From Bacteroidota bacterium (GTDB taxonomy: Bacteria; Bacteroidota; Ignavibacteria; Ignavibacteriales; Melioribacteraceae), in assembly GCA_023397505.1 (NCBI GenBank), contig JAEWUC010000007.1, positions 186,001 through 250,000 on the forward strand: a stretch of DNA of 64,000 nucleotides, read 5' to 3'. The position numbers were made by a program, and so were the translations under genes. Under the pieces are notes generated by a model. That model was given only the letters and a program-made list of their open reading frames with translations, was not told the DNA's origin and ran no database searches. Below are positions 41,929-50,405 of the stretch, in pieces (the first letter of the stretch is position 1; each line of letters begins with the position of its first letter).

Positions 41929-42972
41929 TTGGATGAAAATAAAAAGATAGCGGCTTCGGCAATATTTAATAAGAAAGAGATCATTTTGATAGTTTCTTTC
42001 TTTGCTTTTGTACTCGCGCTTTTATTATTTACTTTTTTCAGCCCGAATTACAACAAAGAAAATGATAATGTAATAATCGACATTCCTAAAGGAGCTTCGC
42101 TTACCCAAGTAGTTGATTCTCTTTATGATAGAGAAGTGATTTCGAATAAAACAAATATGAAAATTGCGGCTTTTATTTATGGAGCCGATAGAAAAATTAA
42201 AGCGGGGCGTTATTACATACCGAACGGACTAAATTATCTGCAGTTGATTGAATTGTTAACAGGCGGTTCTCCTGTTGAACAAGTGGCGGTAACTATTCCC
42301 GAAGGTATTTGGCAGTTCGAATTGGCAAAATTGCTTAAAGAAAAATTAGGCATTGATTCTTCGAAAGTGATGGAACTCAGTAAAAGTAAATCTTTCATAA
42401 ATTCATTGGGATTAAATCTAAAAAACCTTGAAGGTTATTTGCTCCCTGAAACATATTATTTTTATCCAAATTCTACAGCGGAAGAAGTATTGAGAAAACT
42501 TAAAAATGAAATGGATAAAATATTTGACCAATCAGCAGAAAAAAGAATGGCTGCTTTGAAGATGAGCAGGCATGAAGTGTTGACTCTCGCTTCTATTGTT
42601 GAAGCTGAATCTAATATATTTGATGAATACAAAACAATTGCCGGAGTTTATCATAACAGATTGAAAAGGGGAATGGCTCTTCAAGCCGATCCTACAGTAC
42701 AATATTTAATACGCGAAAGAAAAAGCAAAAAAGTTTTTTATAAAGATTTGGAAATTGAATCTGCATACAATACTTACAAGTATCCAGGTCTTCCTCCTGG
42801 GCCAATTAACAATCCAGGTAAAGATGCTATACGCGCCGTATTATATCCCGAAAGCAATAAATATTTGTATTTTGTAGCGGATGGAACCGGCGGGCATAGG
42901 TATTCAGAGACATACACAGATCATTCACAAAACGTCTTACGGTACAGGGAATGGCGAAACAGTCAAAGATAG
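41929..42972 (+). CDS. mltG: Endolytic murein transglycosylase MltG
   Basis: Cleaves newly made glycan strands to stop their elongation. The 347-residue protein has one N-terminal membrane helix (about 17-40), a LysM-like region, and the YceG domain with LASIVEAESN (catalytic glutamate in this motif), YHNRLKRGMALQADPTVQY, and the PGPINNPG motif. The start is TTG at 41929, with AAAAAAGGA 9 nt upstream. It overlaps the next gene by 22 bp. Confidence 0.95.
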   Translation: MDENKKIAASAIFNKKEIILIVSFFAFVLALLLFTFFSPNYNKENDNVIIDIPKGASLTQVVDSLYDREVISNKTNMKIAAFIYGADRKIKAGRYYIPNGLNYLQLIELLTGGSPVEQVAVTIPEGIWQFELAKLLKEKLGIDSSKVMELSKSKSFINSLGLNLKNLEGYLLPETYYFYPNSTAEEVLRKLKNEMDKIFDQSAEKRMAALKMSRHEVLTLASIVEAESNIFDEYKTIAGVYHNRLKRGMALQADPTVQYLIRERKSKKVFYKDLEIESAYNTYKYPGLPPGPINNPGKDAIRAVLYPESNKYLYFVADGTGGHRYSETYTDHSQNVLRYREWRNSQR

Positions 42973-44624
42973 TTTTATTAGCAATAGTTGTTCTGATTTT
43001 TAACAGATGCGCCAATCAACTTGGGCCGGGCGGCGGTGAAGTGGATAGAATCCCTCCGCAAATTATTGAGACTATTCCGCAAAATGGTACGACAAATTAT
43101 AAAGAGAATTATTTTGAAGTTACGTTCAGCGAATGGGTAGAAAAAAGATCGGTGCAAGAAGCAATATTTATTTCTCCCCGCATCGAAAAAGGTTTGGAGT
43201 TTGATTGGAGCGGTAGAACTCTTACAGTCAACTTTAACGACACATTGAAACAAAATACAACCTACATAATTACTATCGGGGCGGAAGTTCAGGACATAAA
43301 CAACAGAAATAAAATGGCTGAACCTGTTACCTTTTCGTTTTCTACAGGTGCACAAATTGACAGTGGAAAAATATCCGGTAAAATTTACAGCGATGACCCG
43401 AGTGGGATGATGGTTTTTGCTTATATGCAAAATGATTCTATCGGTGATCCTATGAAAAATCAGCCCGACTTTATTTCGCAAGTCGGCGCGAATGGAAAAT
43501 ATACTTTGTTAGGACTTGCAAACGGAAATTACAATGTTTATGCGATTCGCGATAAGTTCAGGGATTTTATCTATCAAAGAAACGATGATGAATACGGCGT
43601 GCAAGCAAAGGAATTGGTTTTATCCGACAGTGTTACAAAGATTGCAAATGCCGATTTTTTTATTTCAATTGAAGATACAATCCCGCCATCGATATCAAAT
43701 GTTTTCATGAGAGATAGAAATCATTTCCTAGTGGAATTCAGCGAACCGATTGATACTTCAAAAGTTACTTCAACAAATTTTTATTTGTTCGATTCGACTT
43801 CTTCATTAAAAATATTGCCCAAGTACTTTTTCCGTGGCGATGCAAAAAATAATCAATTCTATTTGGCTCTTTCCGATTCGTTAATACCGGATAACGATAA
43901 TTATTTGTTCTCCGAAAATTTATCGGATAAGACAGGAAATCTTTCTAAACTCCAAAATAATTTGATTACAGTAAAGAATGATAAGGATACGACAGTCCCC
44001 AAGATTCTAACAATCGGCGGCAAAATGCCCGACGCAAAAGTTGATTATGATTTGCCAGTAATTGAAATGAAATTCAACGATGGCTTTGACGGTGCTAAAT
44101 TGAAGGAAGCTGTTGTTGTTGCAGATTCTAAAAACGAAAACTATAATTTTGAAATAAATAAACACGACGATTCATGGTTTGATATTAGGATAATTAAAAA
44201 ACTTAAACCCCGTACAGATTATATATTGAAAATTGATTTGAATTTTATTGCTGATGCCGCAGGCAATAAAGTTGATTCGATATATCAACATAAATTTACC
44301 ACAGTTAATGATTTGGATTTCAGCGGTGTTTCGGGATTAGTTGAAAGTAAAGATACACTACATACATTTGTTGTTTTGCAAAGCTTGGAAAAAGAAAAGA
44401 AAGTATATAAAGAAAAAGTTGACACTAAAAAGAATTTTAATATTCAGAAAGTTTTGCCCGGCAAATATTTATTGTGGAGCTTTAAGGATAGAAACAATAA
44501 TGAGATTTATGATATTGGGAAAATTCAACCATTTAAATATTCTGAAGATTTTACTTTTTATCCTGATACACTTAATCTTCGTGCGCGCTGGCCGGTTGGC
44601 GATGTAAAGGTTGAGTATAAATAA
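42951..44624 (+). CDS. Ig-like domain lipoprotein
   Basis: A 557-residue secreted protein. The signal peptide ends at a lipobox, LIFNRC (cysteine about residue 20), followed by a short linker rich in Gly and Pro. Residues about 35-135 form an SbsA-type Ig-like domain (PPQIIETIPQNGTTNY...FSFSTGA). Further beta domains follow, among them a carboxypeptidase-regulatory-like strand (GNYNVYAIRD). A related C-terminal part (PGKYLLWSFKDRNNNEIYD) resembles calx-beta or EF-hand-like loops. Such lipoproteins are common in Bacteroidota next to mltG; function is unknown. Start ATG at 42951. Confidence 0.8.
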   Translation: MAKQSKIVLLAIVVLIFNRCANQLGPGGGEVDRIPPQIIETIPQNGTTNYKENYFEVTFSEWVEKRSVQEAIFISPRIEKGLEFDWSGRTLTVNFNDTLKQNTTYIITIGAEVQDINNRNKMAEPVTFSFSTGAQIDSGKISGKIYSDDPSGMMVFAYMQNDSIGDPMKNQPDFISQVGANGKYTLLGLANGNYNVYAIRDKFRDFIYQRNDDEYGVQAKELVLSDSVTKIANADFFISIEDTIPPSISNVFMRDRNHFLVEFSEPIDTSKVTSTNFYLFDSTSSLKILPKYFFRGDAKNNQFYLALSDSLIPDNDNYLFSENLSDKTGNLSKLQNNLITVKNDKDTTVPKILTIGGKMPDAKVDYDLPVIEMKFNDGFDGAKLKEAVVVADSKNENYNFEINKHDDSWFDIRIIKKLKPRTDYILKIDLNFIADAAGNKVDSIYQHKFTTVNDLDFSGVSGLVESKDTLHTFVVLQSLEKEKKVYKEKVDTKKNFNIQKVLPGKYLLWSFKDRNNNEIYDIGKIQPFKYSEDFTFYPDTLNLRARWPVGDVKVEYK

Positions 44625-44773
44625 ACAGTAATAAGGCAGTTACTTTTCTTTGTTTACAAACATTTACATTTCATTACATTATTGTGATAAATACAATAGT
44701 ACCCATCTTTAATTATTCCGGTCTAATAAGCGTATACTAATAATTCTACCATAAACTAATTATAGAGGTACAG

Positions 44774-46015
44774 ATGAAATATTCATTCCTTCTTTTTCTT
44801 ATTTTATCATTAACATCGATACTTGCACAAAAGAAAGAAGTATTTGATTTAGAACTTAGAATCGATGCAGAAAACAAGAAGATTAGTGTTGAAGGCAATG
44901 CAACAGCGGATTTTAAAAACAACGATACTTTAAAGCTTGTACTTTGGAAATATTCTTCGATAAAAAAGATCGAAAGTTTAGAATCAAAGATCAATTATTT
45001 CTTCGATACGTTATCAGCTTCGCCTGCAATGTATATAGCAGGCGGAAGAAGTCTATATGTTATTAAACCTAAGGGAAGCCATACCATTCAGAATATTAGT
45101 TTTAGTTATGAATGTGATATGAAAGAACTTAAAGGATGGGCTAATTCATTCCAGGAAAATTGGATTGAACTAAATTACTATTCGGCTTGGTACCCCGTAG
45201 GTTTAAAAACCGGGGATGCAAAATCAAAAATAAAAATATATACCGGTGATAAATATTTCGTTTCGGGTTCGGGGATTATTTCAAAAGCAGACGGTTACTG
45301 GCTGATGGAACAACCTTGGAACTGGTTTGATAATGTTGTTATTGTCTCCGACAATCTAAAATCAAAAAAGTTTAGCAAGGATGGGGCAAGTATAGAAGTT
45401 GTTTACAATACCTATCCCGAAGCGGGTGCCGATTCAATTATCAGCGAATGCAAATTTGCTCTTGAACTATTTGAAAAATTATTCGGCAAAATTGATAGCA
45501 CTCAGTTAAGATTCGCCATAGCCCCGTTTGAAATAGGAGGCGGGTATTCACGGAAAAATTTTATTTGCATGAGAACTACTCAATATAATCATAACACATT
45601 ACGAGGAATCGGGCACGAGATAGCGCACTTTTGGTGGAATAAAGCTGTCACTTCAACTTGGGAGGATTGGCTTAACGAATCTTTCGCGGAATACAGTATG
45701 CTTGTATATTTTAGAGAAAGATTCGGTCAGGATTTTTACAACAAACAGATCGATGAATATTTGGAAAGCATAAAAGATACTCCGGCAATTTGGAGCATTA
45801 GTAGAAACGACAACCAGGCCTATGTTGTACTTTATCAAAAAGGAGCAGTCATTCTTCACGAATTTGAAAAACATGTAGGCAGCCAAAAGTTTTTTAATTT
45901 TCTCAAAATGGTTAATGAACAAAAAGTATCGAACACTAACGATTTTATGAAATTGGTGGAAAATATTTTTTCTGTCGAAACAAAAAACTGGTTTGAAGCA
46001 AAGTTAAAGAGTTGA
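44774..46015 (+). CDS. M1-like zinc metallopeptidase, secreted
   Basis: A 413-residue secreted peptidase with a signal peptide (about 1-20, ending near AQ). The zinc motif is HEIAH (281-285), and a third ligand Glu302 lies in WLNESFAEY, 16 residues later, so the spacing is 2 shorter than in classical M1 enzymes (HEXXH-x18-E). The N-terminal beta domain is compatible with the M1 fold. Aminopeptidase activity is plausible but the exact specificity is unknown. Start ATG at 44774 with AGAGGTAC. The gene converges with namZ. Confidence 0.8.
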   Translation: MKYSFLLFLILSLTSILAQKKEVFDLELRIDAENKKISVEGNATADFKNNDTLKLVLWKYSSIKKIESLESKINYFFDTLSASPAMYIAGGRSLYVIKPKGSHTIQNISFSYECDMKELKGWANSFQENWIELNYYSAWYPVGLKTGDAKSKIKIYTGDKYFVSGSGIISKADGYWLMEQPWNWFDNVVIVSDNLKSKKFSKDGASIEVVYNTYPEAGADSIISECKFALELFEKLFGKIDSTQLRFAIAPFEIGGGYSRKNFICMRTTQYNHNTLRGIGHEIAHFWWNKAVTSTWEDWLNESFAEYSMLVYFRERFGQDFYNKQIDEYLESIKDTPAIWSISRNDNQAYVVLYQKGAVILHEFEKHVGSQKFFNFLKMVNEQKVSNTNDFMKLVENIFSVETKNWFEAKLKS

Positions 46016-46046
46016 TACTAATTTGTTAAAAGGGATTTTGGTTATT

Positions 46047-47279
46047 CTAATCATATAAGTAATACTTTTTAGAAAGTGATTTGAAAGCACCAACATCCCT
46101 TTTTAATATATCCTTAATATCTTCGAAGAGAAATCTCTTAGAGAATAAATTACGAATTTTATCTGTGCCCATCACTTTATCGAACATTTTTATACGAGAA
46201 GAATCGGCTATGCCGAAAATATTTTTATCGGGATACAATTCGTTGTTTACCTGCATAAAATAAAACTGTAACGGTAACAACTCAACTTTATCATAATCGG
46301 TTATATGAATTTGTACGCCGCTTAAAATTTTATCTAACCATAATCCGTAATTTGTTTTAAATACAATCGGACGGAATAAAACGCCGGGTAAATTTAGTGC
46401 ATTCATTTTAGCAGCGAGTGTATCTGCGTTAATCCATTCCGCGGCAAATGTTTGAAAGGGTAGTGTGTAGCTTATTCCAATAGCTATTGTGACTAGTTCG
46501 CCGAGTACACCGGTTCCGACAAGATAAAACGGTATCTCCGGATACGGGACATGTGAAGATGTAGGCACCCAGATTAAACCGGTATCTTCAAATTTCATAT
46601 TGCGGTTCCAGCCATCCATTTTAACAACATTTAATTTACATCTTATACCGTTGCTTAACATCTTTTCTTCGTTTAATAGCCGTGCAAGTTCGCCGCAAGT
46701 TAAACCGTATACGTATGGAATTTTAAATTTGCTTACAAAAGATTCGAAACCATCTTCAACTACATTGCCTTCAACGCGAAGACCTCCGAGAGGATTTGGC
46801 CTATCGAGAACAATAAATTCAATATTATTTTCTGCTGCTGCTTCCATTGCCAAACCCATTGTGCTTATATAAGTATAAGATCTGCATCCGATATCCTGAA
46901 TATCGTAAACAAGCGCGTCAATATTCTGAAGCATTTCTTTTGTAGGTTTTTGGGTCATTCCATACAATGAATAAAACGTGATTCCATTTGTGCTGTCGTA
47001 ATTATCTTCAAATTTTTCTCCCGCGCCGAAATGTCCTTTTAGTCCGTGTTCCGGACTGAACACAGCAACGAGATCAAAGTTCTTAGTTTTCTTAAATAAA
47101 TCAAATGTAGATTCTAGACGGCTGTTTATGCCGGTTTGATTTGTAATTAAGCCGATTCGTTTTCCACTAAGCATTGAAAAATTATCTTTTTGAAGGACAT
47201 CAATACCGAGCATGATTTTTGGATTTTGCGCAAAAGAAATTGAAAATGTGAATATGAGAAGTACGAGAAAATTTTTCAT
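46047..47279 (-). CDS. namZ: NamZ-family exo-beta-N-acetylmuramidase (DUF1343)
   Basis: A 410-residue secreted protein with a signal peptide ending near FAQ (about residue 17). It has the DUF1343 motifs VFSPEHGLKG (about 74-83) and DIQDIGCRSYTYISTMGL (about 126-143), and DRPNPLGG (about 159-166). NamZ enzymes release MurNAc from the non-reducing end of peptidoglycan fragments and belong to cell-wall recycling in Bacteroidota and Firmicutes. It overlaps the cyclodeaminase gene by 4 bp, so it is co-translated with the histidine-degradation genes, which is an odd pairing. Confidence 0.9.
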   Translation of the reverse strand: MKNFLVLLIFTFSISFAQNPKIMLGIDVLQKDNFSMLSGKRIGLITNQTGINSRLESTFDLFKKTKNFDLVAVFSPEHGLKGHFGAGEKFEDNYDSTNGITFYSLYGMTQKPTKEMLQNIDALVYDIQDIGCRSYTYISTMGLAMEAAAENNIEFIVLDRPNPLGGLRVEGNVVEDGFESFVSKFKIPYVYGLTCGELARLLNEEKMLSNGIRCKLNVVKMDGWNRNMKFEDTGLIWVPTSSHVPYPEIPFYLVGTGVLGELVTIAIGISYTLPFQTFAAEWINADTLAAKMNALNLPGVLFRPIVFKTNYGLWLDKILSGVQIHITDYDKVELLPLQFYFMQVNNELYPDKNIFGIADSSRIKMFDKVMGTDKIRNLFSKRFLFEDIKDILKRDVGAFKSLSKKYYLYD

Positions 47280-47908
47280 GCTGCGCTTATTGATTTAACT
47301 ATTTGATTGAATATTCCTGCAGCTTCGTATTCAACTTCTTCAAGCAAAATATCAACACTCTTTTTCATCTCGCTTGCAAAAGTCTGGTTATTCATTGATG
47401 TGCAGTTAATCAAAACATTCAAATATGCACCTTGCGCTGCAGCTTTTAACACTGAAATTGCAACACCCGCATCGGATAAAGAATTTTTATTCCCTTTTTC
47501 TGAAACAATTTGTAACTCTTTCAAAATATCTTTGCAAAGTTTAATAACCTGGCTTGGTACATCAGCTGCGCCAATTGTTGCTTCTTCAATTTTTTTTGTA
47601 CGCAAATCTTTTTCGGGTTCTGTTTCTTTGGGGAGTTTGAAAGCCTCCATCACTTTATCGAAAGCTTGGTTGTCTTTTTCGGCCAGAATGAAAAATTCTT
47701 TTTGATATGCTTCCAACTTTTGTTTTACGGCAAGCATTTCATTTTCAATATCTGCATATTTTTTTTTGCCGATAGTAAGATTGCAAACCATTGTACCGAG
47801 ACTTGCGGAAACAGCTCCGCACAAAGCGGCAACATTTCCACCGCCGGGTGTAGGCGAGTTTGAAGATAAATCGTTAAAGTATTCTTGAAGCGATTGATTG
47901 AGGTTCAT
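47276..47908 (-). CDS. Formimidoyltetrahydrofolate cyclodeaminase family protein
   Basis: A 210-residue helical protein of the FTCD_C/FchA family. The N-terminus (SLQEYFNDLSSNSPTPGGGNVAALCGAVSASLGTMVCNLTIGKK) has the diagnostic SPTPGGG motif. It converts 5-formimino-THF to 5,10-methenyl-THF plus ammonia. In mammals it is fused to FtcD; here it is a separate gene 87 bp downstream of ftcD. Start ATG at 47908. It overlaps namZ by 4 bp. Confidence 0.93.
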   Translation of the reverse strand: MNLNQSLQEYFNDLSSNSPTPGGGNVAALCGAVSASLGTMVCNLTIGKKKYADIENEMLAVKQKLEAYQKEFFILAEKDNQAFDKVMEAFKLPKETEPEKDLRTKKIEEATIGAADVPSQVIKLCKDILKELQIVSEKGNKNSLSDAGVAISVLKAAAQGAYLNVLINCTSMNNQTFASEMKKSVDILLEEVEYEAAGIFNQIVKSISAA

Positions 47909-47995
47909 GGTATCTCCATATTTTTAACCTTCCACTAAAAGTTAAGGGGAAGAACTGAAGCCCGCTTGACTTCGTCGCTCGTGGCGAGGGCGTGG
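47909..47995. other. GC-rich gap between ftcD and cyclodeaminase
   Basis: 87 bp with a GC-rich stretch (47961-47995) unlike the AT-rich surroundings. It contains a short CTCG-TGG-CGAG hairpin. It may be a dispersed element or a processing site. No gene. Confidence 0.35.
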
Positions 47996-49012
47996 CTATA
48001 TCATATATTCAATTATTTTTTCTTCCGGTTTAAAAGGGTGAAGCGCGTTTAATCCTAAATTCTCAATCGCAGCTTCAACAAGTTTTTGGTCATTGGTTTC
48101 TTTACCGGCAGTATAAAATTTGCCTGCCTGTAAAATTGATTCAAGCGGAAGCAAACCAACAATCTCGCTGCCGTTTACCTCAATACCAAGTCGTACAGCT
48201 TCTTTTTTTACTTCTTCAAAAGCTATATGCATTGGTGTAACGTTATAGTTAGTTAAATTCATAGATACCTGTGTGATATTATATTTTTCGAGAGCCACAC
48301 CCATACCTTTTACTTCTTTTAGTTTACCGGGAATTTTTACAGCTTTATCATTAACCTTAATAATACTTCCATTTTCATCTCTCTTATAATAGCCACTCTC
48401 ACGCAATACTTCACCGATTTCTTTAGCGAATTTCACGTCTGCGGATTTAATATTAACATTGTATGCAATTAAGAAAAATCGCGAACCGGTTACAATTGCA
48501 CCAAGTTTAGGATTGAATTCAGCTTTACCGTAGTCGGGCAGCCAATTTGGATCTTTTAATTTTTGTTCGAGTCCTTCGTACTCACCCTGGCGAATACTTG
48601 ATAAACTTTTTCTATCGGGTTTGCGAGCGGCATTTTCGTAAAGGTAAACTGGCGCATTTAATTCTCTCGAAATTATTTCTCCAAATTGTTCAGATATTTT
48701 TACACACTCCTCAGTTGTCGTATTTGAAATTGGAACAAAAGGAACCACATCAATAGCTCCGAGACGCGGATGCTCACCTTTATGATTAGTCATATCGATA
48801 TTTTCTGCAGCAGCTTTACATGCGTTAATTGCACCGTTTAAAATTCCTGTTTCATTACCCGCCATTGTAACTACAACGCGGTTGTAATCGGCATCGGGCT
48901 CAAGACTCAAAAGCTTTACATCCTTTGTTGAAGCAATTGCATCTTTAATCGCTTCAAATGTTTTTGGATTTTTACCTTCGCTAAAATTTGGTACGCATTC
49001 AATTATCTTCAT
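47996..49012 (-). CDS. ftcD: Glutamate formimidoyltransferase
   Basis: Moves the formimino group from formiminoglutamate to tetrahydrofolate in histidine breakdown. The 338-residue protein has the two formiminotransferase subdomains: CVPNFSEGKN (about 5-14), DADYNRVVVTMAG (about 40-52), and HPRLGAIDVVPFVP (about 81-94). The cyclodeaminase domain is not fused. It overlaps hutI by 4 bp (ATGA), so it is coupled to the upstream step. hutH and hutU are not in the window. Confidence 0.95.
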   Translation of the reverse strand: MKIIECVPNFSEGKNPKTFEAIKDAIASTKDVKLLSLEPDADYNRVVVTMAGNETGILNGAINACKAAAENIDMTNHKGEHPRLGAIDVVPFVPISNTTTEECVKISEQFGEIISRELNAPVYLYENAARKPDRKSLSSIRQGEYEGLEQKLKDPNWLPDYGKAEFNPKLGAIVTGSRFFLIAYNVNIKSADVKFAKEIGEVLRESGYYKRDENGSIIKVNDKAVKIPGKLKEVKGMGVALEKYNITQVSMNLTNYNVTPMHIAFEEVKKEAVRLGIEVNGSEIVGLLPLESILQAGKFYTAGKETNDQKLVEAAIENLGLNALHPFKPEEKIIEYMI

Positions 49013-50265
49013 ATCGAACCTTCATTTCTTTCGTAAACTATTTTACCTTGTTTAATAGTTATAACATTTAAATTATTTCCGATGTTATAAATTATATCTG
49101 CCGGTTCTTTCGCATCGAATATTGCAAAGTCGGCTTGCTTGCCGATTTCAATACTCCCGATATTTTTGTTAAGATCGATTGCTTTCGCAGCATTTATTGT
49201 TACTGCATTTATAATTTCTTCAATTGTCATTTTCATTTTAAGCGAAGCAAGACTCATTATCAAATGAAGATTGGAAATATTTGATGAGCCGGGATTATAA
49301 TCTGTTGAAAGAGCTACAATAGCACCCGACTCAATTAATTCCCTCGCCGGAGCATAATCATAATTTAGGAAGAAAGAAACACCGGGTAATAACACCGCCA
49401 CTGTTTCGGATTTTGACAATGATTTTATATCCTCATCTTTTACAACTTCAAGGTGATCAACGGAAAGAGCTTTATGTCTTAATGCCGTTTGTAATCCGCC
49501 GATATTATTAAATTGTTCCGTGTGAAGGCGAAGTTTGTATCTCAACTTTTTTGCCTTAGTAAAAATTACATCAACGTCTTCCGATGAAAACACAGTGCTT
49601 TCACAAAAAACATCAATGTATTCAGCCAAATTATTTTTTATAACATAAGGCATCAATTCATCGGTAATTAATTTCAAATATCCTTTGTGGTCATTTTTGT
49701 ATTCGGGAGGATAAGTGTGTGCGCCGAGAAAAGTCGGTACAATCTCGATAGAGGAGTGCACTTTAAAATGATTTATTACTTGAAGCAACTTTATCTCGTC
49801 GTAAAAACTTAAACCGTAGCCGCTTTTTATTTCTAAAGTAGTAACTCCTTGCGAAATAAAATAATCAATCCGCGGTTTTAGAATTTTTACTAAATCTTCA
49901 AAAGAAGATTCCCGGACGGCTTTGACAGTGGATAAAATTCCTCCTCCAGCTGATGCAATTTCTTCGTAAGTAGCACCTTTCATTCTTAGAAGAAATTCAT
50001 TGGCGCGTGAACCGGCAAATGCAGCGTGAGTATGGCATTCAACTAAGCCTGGTAAAACCAGTTTATCCTTTACATCTATTATTTTATCGTAAGTTAATTT
50101 TTGTACGGCTGAGTTAGGAATTATATCTTTTATTGTAGAATTTTCTACAATAATTGAGTGTTCGGCGATAATTCCAAGATTTTGTGAATCTATTCCCCGC
50201 GATAAGTTTTTACCGTTTGTATTTACGGTTATTATCTGTACAGGATTCTTTAATAATGTTAACAT
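49009..50265 (-). CDS. hutI: Imidazolonepropionase
   Basis: Third step of histidine degradation: hydrolysis of imidazolonepropionate to formiminoglutamate. The 418-residue amidohydrolase has the metal motif ECHTHAAFAGSRANEF (about 77-92), GYGLSFYDEIKLL, VDVFCE, HTEQFNNIGG, LSTDYNPGSS, and the C-terminal LGSIEIGKQADFAI-like segment (NIGSIEIGKQADFAIFDA). It is the first gene of hutI-ftcD-cyclodeaminase-namZ and divergent from glgA. Confidence 0.97.
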   Translation of the reverse strand: MLTLLKNPVQIITVNTNGKNLSRGIDSQNLGIIAEHSIIVENSTIKDIIPNSAVQKLTYDKIIDVKDKLVLPGLVECHTHAAFAGSRANEFLLRMKGATYEEIASAGGGILSTVKAVRESSFEDLVKILKPRIDYFISQGVTTLEIKSGYGLSFYDEIKLLQVINHFKVHSSIEIVPTFLGAHTYPPEYKNDHKGYLKLITDELMPYVIKNNLAEYIDVFCESTVFSSEDVDVIFTKAKKLRYKLRLHTEQFNNIGGLQTALRHKALSVDHLEVVKDEDIKSLSKSETVAVLLPGVSFFLNYDYAPARELIESGAIVALSTDYNPGSSNISNLHLIMSLASLKMKMTIEEIINAVTINAAKAIDLNKNIGSIEIGKQADFAIFDAKEPADIIYNIGNNLNVITIKQGKIVYERNEGSI

Positions 50266-50344
50266 TTTGTACCGGATTAATAATAAAACAACATCTCCAA
50301 TTCGGATTCAAAAATAGATACTTATTCACTTCTTTTCTAATCTT

Positions 50345-50376
50345 TTTGTTCAGACGTTCAAATTTTCGTATTTTTG
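50345..50376 (+). promoter_or_regulatory. Bacteroidota-type promoter of glgA
   Basis: TTTG (50345-50348), 20-nt spacer, TATTTTTG (50369-50376), about 30 bp before the glgA ATG. Both boxes match the -33/-7 consensus of Bacteroidota housekeeping sigma factors. Confidence 0.75.
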
Positions 50377-50405
50377 GACATTAAATAATACTGGGACGGT
50401 TAGAA

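Noticed and set aside
42978..43481. A 167-residue minus-strand frame inside the Ig-like lipoprotein gene
   Set aside because: Antisense to a gene with a clear signal peptide and domain; composition is typical of a shadow frame.
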